This document shows, piece after piece, positions 15,536-22,141 of a DNA stretch of 41,001 nucleotides. This DNA comes from Propionibacteriaceae bacterium (GTDB taxonomy: Bacteria > Actinomycetota > Actinomycetes > Propionibacteriales > Propionibacteriaceae): contig JAISUF010000191.1 of the NCBI GenBank assembly GCA_031272195.1, positions 1 to 41,001 of the forward strand, read 5' to 3'. The position numbers and the translations under genes were made by a program. Positions within the stretch are counted from its first letter, which is position 1. Each line of letters starts with the position of its first letter. The notes under the pieces were generated by a model. It had not been told where the DNA came from and did no database searches. It worked only from the letters and a program-made list of their open reading frames with translations.

Positions 15536-16534
15536 CTAGCTCGTCCTTCCTTGCCGATTCCTCAATTGGTCGATGAACACCACGATCACGATCACCACGC
15601 CGAGGACGACGTTCTGCCACTGCTGCGGCAGCATGATGATCTGCAGACCGTTGTTGATCACCGAGATGATCAGGGCGCCGATGAGGGTGCCGATGATCGA
15701 GCCTTTGCCGCCGGCCAGCGACGTGCCGCCGATGACGGTCGCCGCGATGGCCTGCATCTCGTAGCCGGAGCCGGTCTGCGGCTGGGCCGAGCCGAGGCGG
15801 GCCGAGATCATGATCCCGCCCAGGGCGGTGAAGACGCCCGCCACCGCGTAGATGGCGATCAGCCATTTGCGGACGTTGACACCCGACAGGGCCGTCGCCT
15901 CGAGGTTGGAGCCGATGGAGACGTCGTAGCGCCCCAGGATGGTCTTGTTGAACAGCACGAACGCCACCGCCGTGGCCAACACCAGCATGATGATGGCGTT
16001 GGGGAAGCCGGGGATGATCGTGCCGGTCGACAACCACTGGTAGGAGGCGTGCTCGCCGGTCGAGTCGAAGTAGATCGGGTGGACGTTGGAGACGACCAGC
16101 GCCAGGCCCTGACAGATCATCATCGTGGCCAAGGTGGCGATGAAGGGCGGCAGGCCCAGCACCGTAACCAGCGTCCCGTTGACGAAGCCGAGAACGGCCC
16201 CGAACATCAGCGTCAAGATGATGCCCAGCCAGACCGGCAGGTGGAGCGTAACCATGAAAGTCGCCGCCATCACCGCCGACAGCGCCATGCCGGTGCCGCA
16301 CGACAAGTCGATGCCGGCTGTGACGATGACCAGCGTCGCTCCCATCGCCAGGCAGCCGACGACGACGGCCGAGAACAGGATGTTGGTGATGTTGTTGTAG
16401 GTCGGGAAGGTCGTCGGCGCGACGACGGAGAAGGCGGCGAAGATCACCAGCAGGCCCGCCAGCGCCAACAGTTGTTGCAGCCGCTGCTTCCAGCCGCCGG
16501 CCTTTTTGTGGTCGAGTGATTCGAGCGTTGACAT
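15536..16534 (-). CDS. Sugar ABC transporter permease, probable L-fucose
   Basis: 332-aa CUT2-family membrane protein with about 8-10 hydrophobic segments. Motifs are LVIVTAGIDLSCGTGMALSA and the cytoplasmic loop GYEMQAIAATVIGGTSLAGG. The start ATG at 16534 shares one base with the ATPase stop (TGATG), so translation is coupled; the upstream extension in the ORF track is the ATPase gene read in another frame. Only one permease is present, so it should work as a homodimer, unlike the two-permease rhamnose system. Located second-last in the fucU operon. Confidence 0.88.
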   Translation of the reverse strand: MSTLESLDHKKAGGWKQRLQQLLALAGLLVIFAAFSVVAPTTFPTYNNITNILFSAVVVGCLAMGATLVIVTAGIDLSCGTGMALSAVMAATFMVTLHLPVWLGIILTLMFGAVLGFVNGTLVTVLGLPPFIATLATMMICQGLALVVSNVHPIYFDSTGEHASYQWLSTGTIIPGFPNAIIMLVLATAVAFVLFNKTILGRYDVSIGSNLEATALSGVNVRKWLIAIYAVAGVFTALGGIMISARLGSAQPQTGSGYEMQAIAATVIGGTSLAGGKGSIIGTLIGALIISVINNGLQIIMLPQQWQNVVLGVVIVIVVFIDQLRNRQGRTS

Positions 16535-18072
16535 CACGCCGCCTCTCTTTGTTCGCTGACCCGCCAGGTGGCGAGCTCCATGATTGACTCTTGGGTGGCC
16601 TCGTCGGCGCCCAGCGTGCCGGTGACGCGGCCCTCGCACATGACGACCACCCGGTGGGCCATGCGCAGGATCTCGGGCAGCTCGGAGGAGATCATGATGA
16701 TTGACTTGCCCTCGCCGGCCAGGCGGTTGAGCAGCTGGTAGATCTCCTCTTTGGCGCCGACGTCGATGCCGCGGGTCGGCTCGTCGAAGATCAAGATGTC
16801 GCAGTCTTTGACCAGCCAGCGGGCGATGATCGCCTTCTGCTGGTTGCCGCCGGACAGATACTTTGCCAGTTGGGCGACGCTGGGCGTCTTGATGCGCAGC
16901 AGCTCGCTGGCGTCCTGGGCGGCCGCGGCCATGGCGCGGCGCCTCTCGAAGCCGAACTGGGAGAACTTGTCGGCCACCGACGAGATGGCGATGTTGTGCT
17001 CGACCGACAGGTTGAGCATCAGCCCGTACTTCTTGCGGTCCTCGGACAGGTAGCCGATGCCCAGCGCCGCCGCCTGGGCGGCGTTGTGGATGACGACTTT
17101 GCGGCCCTTCAACTCGATCTCCCCGGCGCTCATCGGGTCGGCGCCGACGATCGCCCGTGCCGTCTCGGTGCGCCCGGCCCCCAGCAGCCCGGCGAAGCCG
17201 AGCACCTCGCCGCGGTGCAGCTCGAAGCCGACGTCGCGCAGCAGGCCCGGCGTCGACAGGCCGCTGACGCGCATGATGACCTCCCGGTCGTGGCGGACGT
17301 TGACGGGTCTGGCCGAGGTGTCGATGGCCCTTCCGACCATGTGCGAGATGACCTCGTCGAGGGTGGCAGAGGCGGTGTCGATGGTGTCGATGTACTGCCC
17401 GTCGCGGATGATCGTGATGCGGTCGGTGATCTGCTTCAGCTCGGGCATCCGGTGGGTGATGTAGACCACGCCGGTCCGCGGTGTGACGAAGCGGCGAATG
17501 AGGGTGTGGAGCTGGGCCACCTCGGTGTCGTTGAGGGCCGAGGTGGGCTCGTCCATGATGATGACCTTGGCGTCGAAGCTGAGCGCTTTGGCGATCTCGA
17601 CCATCTGCTGTTTGGCCACCGTCAGGTCGCGCACGAGGGCGTTCGGGTCGAGGTCCAGTTCCAGGCGGTCGAGCAGCTCGCGGGTGCGGGCCGTCTGCCT
17701 GCCCGGCTTGGTGAAGAAGCCGGCCGCCAGCGGCTCGCGTCCCAGCCAGATGTTCTGGGCGACCGTCAGATGCGGGACGAGGTTCAGCTCTTGGTGGATG
17801 ATCGACAGTCCGCGCTGCTCGGCGTCGCGGACGCCTTTGACGTCGAGCGGCTGGCCGTCCAGCCAGAACTGGCCCGCCTCGCGGGTGTAGATGCCCGTCA
17901 GCAGCTTCATCAGGGTGGACTTTCCCGCCCCGTTCTCGCCGACCAGGCCGAGCACCTCGCCGCGCCGCAGGTCGAGGCGCATGCCGTCGAGCGCTTTGAC
18001 TCCGGGGAACGACTTGTGGACGTCCTCGACTTGGAGCAGCAGGGACGGGTCGGGCGGGGTCGGGGCGGTCAT
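16534..18072 (-). CDS. Sugar ABC transporter double ATPase, probable L-fucose
   Basis: 512-aa protein with two fused nucleotide-binding domains. Domain 1 has Walker A GENGAGKST (about 44-52) and IIMDEPTSALND. Domain 2 has the degenerate GLLGAGRTE, signature LSGGNQQKAIIARWL and LIFDEPTRGIDVGAKEE. The ATG at 18072 overlaps the fucU stop (ATGA). The long N-terminal extension of the track ORF is the fucU gene in another frame and should be dropped. It is the energising subunit of the importer encoded with the downstream permease and lipoprotein. Confidence 0.9.
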   Translation of the reverse strand: MTAPTPPDPSLLLQVEDVHKSFPGVKALDGMRLDLRRGEVLGLVGENGAGKSTLMKLLTGIYTREAGQFWLDGQPLDVKGVRDAEQRGLSIIHQELNLVPHLTVAQNIWLGREPLAAGFFTKPGRQTARTRELLDRLELDLDPNALVRDLTVAKQQMVEIAKALSFDAKVIIMDEPTSALNDTEVAQLHTLIRRFVTPRTGVVYITHRMPELKQITDRITIIRDGQYIDTIDTASATLDEVISHMVGRAIDTSARPVNVRHDREVIMRVSGLSTPGLLRDVGFELHRGEVLGFAGLLGAGRTETARAIVGADPMSAGEIELKGRKVVIHNAAQAAALGIGYLSEDRKKYGLMLNLSVEHNIAISSVADKFSQFGFERRRAMAAAAQDASELLRIKTPSVAQLAKYLSGGNQQKAIIARWLVKDCDILIFDEPTRGIDVGAKEEIYQLLNRLAGEGKSIIMISSELPEILRMAHRVVVMCEGRVTGTLGADEATQESIMELATWRVSEQREAA

Positions 18073-18503
18073 GACTGGGCCTCCGGGACGGGCGTCACGC
18101 CTTTGAAGAAGACGGCGTTGCCGTAGGTGCGGACCTCGCCGGTGCGGATGACCAGCTCGGCGGTGGCGGCCAGGTCGTAGAAGTCGAAGCGCTCCAGCCA
18201 GGAGACATGCTCCTCGGCGACGCGGGCCTCGGCGACCAGCTCGTCTTGGACCGGCAGGCGGTTGTCGTCGGGGCCGCGCATCAGCACCAGTTGGTCGTCG
18301 CGGTAGTCGTCGGGCACGAACACCGAGCGGATGGCCCGCAACACCCTGGGGGAGGGCAGGCCGGGCAGGTCGACGAGGTGTTTGCGGGCCAGTTTGGAGG
18401 CCGTGAAGTGGGCGTCGGCGATCACGACGGCGTCGCCATGCCCCATTTCGTCGAGGGCGAGCAGCAGCTTGCCGTTCAGGATTGGATCGACACCTACAAG
18501 CAC
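18069..18503 (-). CDS. fucU: L-fucose mutarotase (RbsD/FucU family)
   Basis: 144-aa cytoplasmic sugar mutarotase interconverting anomers of L-fucose so that the imported sugar reaches the isomerase. The N-terminus MLVGVDPILNGKLLLALDEMGHGDAVVIADAHF closely follows the FucU pattern, including the catalytic-region DAHF and the conserved EMGHGD; the C-terminal YGNAVFFKGV is also typical. The GTG at 18503 is chosen because GGAGG is exactly 5 nt upstream and gives the family N-terminus; the track start at 18515 would place the SD inside the gene. First gene of the minus-strand operon. FucU is favoured over RbsD by the fucose-isomerase partner and length. Confidence 0.85.
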   Translation of the reverse strand: MLVGVDPILNGKLLLALDEMGHGDAVVIADAHFTASKLARKHLVDLPGLPSPRVLRAIRSVFVPDDYRDDQLVLMRGPDDNRLPVQDELVAEARVAEEHVSWLERFDFYDLAATAELVIRTGEVRTYGNAVFFKGVTPVPEAQS

Positions 18504-18524
18504 CTTTGCCTCCACACTTCATCG

Positions 18525-18538
18525 TGAAATCGATTTCA
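18525..18538 (-). promoter_or_regulatory. Fucose-regulon operator, copy 2
   Basis: TGAAATCGATTTCA, a perfect 14-bp palindrome, identical to 13035-13048. It covers the predicted transcription start (about 18534) of the fucU operon. Confidence 0.75.
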
Positions 18539-18540
18539 TG

Positions 18541-18570
18541 ATCGTATGCTCGATGGTCTAGAGTTGTCAA
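18541..18570 (-). promoter_or_regulatory. Promoter of the fucU operon
   Basis: On the minus strand: consensus TTGACA (18570-18565), 18-bp spacer, TACGAT (18546-18541). Directly upstream of the operator. Confidence 0.65.
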
Positions 18571-18631
18571 CCAAGACACCGAAGACGTTATGGAATCGTG
18601 ATCTTTCGGCCCTCCCGGCCGCCCGCGCGGG

Positions 18632-18660
18632 TTGCCAGGAGGGGGTCGTCAGACTAAACT
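18632..18660 (+). promoter_or_regulatory. Promoter of the rhaB operon
   Basis: TTGCCA, 17-bp spacer, TAAACT. Divergent from the fucU promoter; the two -35 boxes are about 62 bp apart. The LacI-type operator starts at the next base. Confidence 0.6.
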
Positions 18661-18676
18661 ATTGAAACGATTCACT
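18661..18676 (+). promoter_or_regulatory. Rhamnose-type operator of the rhaB operon
   Basis: ATTGAAACGATTCACT matches the transport-operon operator (5218-5233) at 13 of 16 positions and covers the predicted +1. It ties this catabolic operon to the rhamnose rather than the fucose regulator, although the fucU operon starts less than 200 bp away. Confidence 0.6.
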
Positions 18677-18695
18677 TATTCCGCAAGGAGGCGGT

Positions 18696-20174
18696 ATGGA
18701 CGACACCTTCGCCGCAGTCGATCTAGGCGCGTCGAGCGGCCGCGTCATCGTCGGCAGGCTGTCGCAGGGGCGCGTCGAGCTGTCGGAGGCGCTGCGCTTC
18801 CCCAACGGCCCGGCCGAGCGCGGCGACGGCATCCACTGGGACGCCGAGGGCATGTTCGGCCACATCCGCGCGGGCGTCCAGCGGGCCATCGACGCCACCG
18901 GCGGACGGCTGGCCAGCGTCGGCGTCGACACCTGGGGCGTCGACTACGGCCGCCTGGACGCCGCCGGAAAGCTGCTGGAGGAGCCCTTCCACTACCGCGA
19001 CCTGCGCACCGCCAAGACCGTCGGCGAGGTCTTCGCCAAACTGCCGCCGCAACGGCTCTACGCCGCCTGCGGCCTGCAGGTGATGCCGTTCAACACCATC
19101 TTCCAATACGTCGCCCAGGCCGGCGACCCGGCCTGGCGGCGGGTCGACAAAGTGCTGCTGATGCCCGACCTGTTCAGCTACTGGCTGTGCGGCAAACAGG
19201 TGGCCGAGGTGACCATCGCATCGACCACCGGTCTGCTCGACGTCGCCGCCCGACAATGGTCGGCCGACACCCTGCGCCACCTGGCCGACGCCTACGGCCT
19301 GCCGTTCCCGGCCGTCCTGCCGCCGCTGGTCGAACCCGGCACGGTGCTCGGCCCGACGCTGCCGGGGCTGTTCTCCCAGCCCGTCCAGGTCGTCGCCGTC
19401 GGCGGCCACGACACCGCCTCGGCCGTCGTGTCGGTGCCGTCGACCTCGCGCGACTTCGCCTTCATCTCGTCGGGCACCTGGTCGCTGGTCGGCATGGAGC
19501 TGGAGGCGCCCGTCCTGTCCGAGGCCAGCCGCCAAGCCGACTTCACCAACGAGCTGGGCGCCGACGGCACCACCCGCTACCTGAAGAACGTCATGGGCCT
19601 GTGGGTGCTCAACGAGTGCATGCGCAACTGGCGCGAGCAGGGCCGGGAACAAGACCTGGCCGGGCTGCTGGACGCCGCCGCCCGGCTGCCAGCCCTGGGC
19701 GTCGTGGTCGACATCGACGACGAGCGGTTGATGCCGCCCCAGGACATGCCCGCCACCCTGCGCGCGCTGGCGGCCGAGACCGGCCAAGAGCTTTCCGACG
19801 ACCCCGCCGCCATGGCCCGCTGCGTCATCGACTCGCTGGCCCTGGCCTACCGGTCGGTCATCAACCAGGCGGCAGCAATGGCCGGCCGAACCGCCGACGT
19901 CGTCCACATCGTCGGCGGCGGCTCCCGCAACGCCCTGCTTTGCCAATTGACCGCCGAGGCCACCGGCCTGCCCGTCGTGGCCGGCCCCGTCGAGGGCACC
20001 GCCTTGGGCAACATCCTCGTCCAGGCCCGCGCCATGGGGGCGCTCAGCGGCGGCCTAGACCGGCTGCGCGAGGTGGCCATCGCGTCCTCGGAATTGAAGC
20101 GCTACTCCCCAGGAGTGCTCGACCTACCACCGGCCGCGTGGGAAGACGCCGCGCGCAAGACGAAAGGCAAGTAG
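18696..20174 (+). CDS. rhaB: Rhamnulokinase
   Basis: 492-aa FGGY-family sugar kinase phosphorylating L-rhamnulose at O1. The actin-like fold motifs are visible: AAVDLGASSGRVIVG at the N-terminus (phosphate-1), VGVDTWGVDYGRLD, MPDLFSYWLCG, and HIVGGGSRNALLCQ (adenosine region). Length is close to E. coli RhaB (489). CAAGGAGG precedes the ATG. First gene of a five-gene operon under a rhamnose-type operator. Rhamnulokinases can be promiscuous towards L-fuculose; with no fuculokinase in the window, RhaB could serve both sugars, which is inference. Confidence 0.9.
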   Translation: MDDTFAAVDLGASSGRVIVGRLSQGRVELSEALRFPNGPAERGDGIHWDAEGMFGHIRAGVQRAIDATGGRLASVGVDTWGVDYGRLDAAGKLLEEPFHYRDLRTAKTVGEVFAKLPPQRLYAACGLQVMPFNTIFQYVAQAGDPAWRRVDKVLLMPDLFSYWLCGKQVAEVTIASTTGLLDVAARQWSADTLRHLADAYGLPFPAVLPPLVEPGTVLGPTLPGLFSQPVQVVAVGGHDTASAVVSVPSTSRDFAFISSGTWSLVGMELEAPVLSEASRQADFTNELGADGTTRYLKNVMGLWVLNECMRNWREQGREQDLAGLLDAAARLPALGVVVDIDDERLMPPQDMPATLRALAAETGQELSDDPAAMARCVIDSLALAYRSVINQAAAMAGRTADVVHIVGGGSRNALLCQLTAEATGLPVVAGPVEGTALGNILVQARAMGALSGGLDRLREVAIASSELKRYSPGVLDLPPAAWEDAARKTKGK

Positions 20175-20999
20175 ATGGGAACCACATCCAAGCCGGAGAA
20201 CCTCCGGGAAGTCATGGAGGCGATGGGGCTGGCCGGCACCAGGCTCAACGACATCAACGCCGTCGAGGCGGGGGCGGGCAACATCTCGGCCTGCTTCAAC
20301 TGGGAGGCCGACCTGTCCGACATGTTCCCCGCCGAGCGCGAGATCGAGTTGCCCTACCAGGCGCCAGCCCTGGCCGGCTACACCGTGCTGGTGACCGGCT
20401 CCGGCTGCCGACTGCGGCAGGTCGGCGAGAACCCGCGCAACAACCTGGGGGCGGTCGTCGTCCACGAGGGCGGGCGCACCGGCACCGTCCACTACCGCAA
20501 GAAGGGCAACTTCGAGAAGCCGACCTCGGAGTTCAACTCGCATCTGGCGGTCCACCAGGACCAGATCGCCGAGCGCGGATTGAGCTTCCACGCCTGCATC
20601 CACGCCCAGCCGCCGCACCTGACGCTGCTGTCGCACATCCCCGCCTACCAGAGCACCGAGGCGCTCAACGCCAAGATCCTGCGCTGGGAGCCGGAGACCA
20701 TCGTCCAACTGCGCGAGGGCGTCGGCTATCTGCCGTTCGAGGTTCCCGGCTCGGACGAGCTGATGTCGGCCAACGTCGCCAACTTGCGCAAGTACCAGAT
20801 CGTGCTGTGGGCCAAGCACGGCGTCATGGCGCGCTCCGACACCTCGCCGCTGCGAGCCTGCGACCGCATCGAATACGCCGAGACGGGGGCCATGTACGAA
20901 TACCTCAACCTGACGATCGCCGGACAGGCCCAGGGCTTGACGCGCGACGAGCTGGGACGGGTGGTGAAGGCGTTCGATGTCGACACGCAGCTGTTCTGA
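20175..20999 (+). CDS. rhaD: Rhamnulose-1-phosphate aldolase (class II), altered zinc site
   Basis: 274-aa class II aldolase, the same length as E. coli RhaD, expected to cleave L-rhamnulose-1-phosphate to dihydroxyacetone phosphate and L-lactaldehyde. It starts on the base after the rhaB stop. Substrate-phosphate regions (AGAGNIS, TGSGCRL) and the catalytic-Glu region (TSEFNSHL, Glu119) are present. Of the three zinc His, the first (His143) and third (His215 in AKHGVM) are visible. The middle one of the usual H-x-H pair reads H-A-Q (Gln145). This may be a normal variant of this branch or may weaken metal binding. The fused aldolase two genes downstream has H-T-H. Confidence 0.82.
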   Translation: MGTTSKPENLREVMEAMGLAGTRLNDINAVEAGAGNISACFNWEADLSDMFPAEREIELPYQAPALAGYTVLVTGSGCRLRQVGENPRNNLGAVVVHEGGRTGTVHYRKKGNFEKPTSEFNSHLAVHQDQIAERGLSFHACIHAQPPHLTLLSHIPAYQSTEALNAKILRWEPETIVQLREGVGYLPFEVPGSDELMSANVANLRKYQIVLWAKHGVMARSDTSPLRACDRIEYAETGAMYEYLNLTIAGQAQGLTRDELGRVVKAFDVDTQLF

Positions 21000-22140
21000 G
21001 GCCGTCAACACCCACGTCCACTTCCCGCCCAACTTCTCGGCCTTCGACACCGTCGCCGAGGCGGTGGCGGCGGCCGCGGCGCAAGGGGTGCGGGCCGTCG
21101 GCATCTCCAACTTCTACGACCAGTCGGTCTACGGCCGCTTCGCCGAGGCGGCCGTCGCCGCCGGGATAGCGCCGTTGTACGGGCTGGAGTTCATCACCCT
21201 CGACCCCGCCTTGGAGGCGGCCGGCGTCCGCGTCAACGATCCGGCCAACCCCGGCCGGATGTACCTGTGCGGCAAGGGGATCGACCCGTTCCGCGAGAAG
21301 TCCGGGCGGGCCGGGCTGATCGCCGACGAGATCCGCGCCGGCAACGACTTGCGGGCCTCGCGGATGGTGTCGAAGCTGGCCGCCCACTTCGCCGCCGCCG
21401 GTTTGGAGACGGGCCTGACGTCGGCCGCCATCGCCCAAGCGGTGGCCGAGCGCGGCCAGGTGCCGCTGGAATGGGTGTCGCTGCAGGAGCGCCACATCGC
21501 CAGGGCCTTCCAAGAGGCCGTCTGGACGCTGCTCGCCGGGGAGCGCGGGGCGTTGTTGGAGCGGGTCTTCGGCGGTCCGGCCGCCGCCGCCCTCGACGAC
21601 GCCGCCGCCGTGCAGGGCGAGTTGCGCACCCGGCTGATGAAAGCCGGCAAGGCCGGTTTCGTCGACGAGGCGCCGCTGTCGTTCGCCGACGCCTATGAAT
21701 ACGTCCTGCTGATGGGCGGCATCCCGACCTATCCGACGCTGGCCGACGGCGCGTCGCCGGTCTGCGAGTTCGAGGCCGACCCCGCCCAACTGGCCCAGGC
21801 CTTGGTGGAGCGCGGCATCCACGCCGCCGAGCTGATCCCCGTCCGCAACCGCTCGCGCGTCGTCGACGACTGCGTCGCCGCCTTCACGCAGGCTGGCTTG
21901 ATCGTCATGGCCGGCACCGAACACAACACGCCCAAACGCATCCCGCTCGAACCGGCCTGCGCCGACGGGCCGCTGTCGGACGTCGCCCGCCAGGCCTTCT
22001 GGGAGGGGACGTGCGTCGTGGCCGCCCACCAGGCGCTGGTCGCCGACGGCGAGGCCGGCTTCGTGGACGAGACCGGGGCTTTGACGGGGGAACGCGCCGA
22101 GCTGGCCGAATTGGGCGCCAGGATCATCAAGGGGGAGTGA
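20977..22140 (+). CDS. PHP-domain-like metal hydrolase of unknown function in the rhamnose operon
   Basis: 387-aa cytoplasmic protein. It opens with NTHVHFPPNFSAFDT (H-x-H metal-binding start), then VRAVGISNFYD, a YGLEFI strand, and near the C-terminus AGTEHNTPKRIPL. This order of short motifs is that of polymerase-and-histidinol-phosphatase (PHP) type trinuclear-metal phosphoesterases. The middle is helix-rich and unassigned. The ATG at 20977 lies 23 nt inside rhaD, so expression is translationally coupled; no better start exists downstream. The known rhamnose pathway has no step for it. Possible roles are a sugar-phosphate phosphatase, a lactonase or clearance of toxic sugar phosphate. Fold moderately sure; function unknown. 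Confidence 0.7.
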   Translation: MSTRSCSEAVNTHVHFPPNFSAFDTVAEAVAAAAAQGVRAVGISNFYDQSVYGRFAEAAVAAGIAPLYGLEFITLDPALEAAGVRVNDPANPGRMYLCGKGIDPFREKSGRAGLIADEIRAGNDLRASRMVSKLAAHFAAAGLETGLTSAAIAQAVAERGQVPLEWVSLQERHIARAFQEAVWTLLAGERGALLERVFGGPAAAALDDAAAVQGELRTRLMKAGKAGFVDEAPLSFADAYEYVLLMGGIPTYPTLADGASPVCEFEADPAQLAQALVERGIHAAELIPVRNRSRVVDDCVAAFTQAGLIVMAGTEHNTPKRIPLEPACADGPLSDVARQAFWEGTCVVAAHQALVADGEAGFVDETGALTGERAELAELGARIIKGE

Positions 22141-22141
22141 C

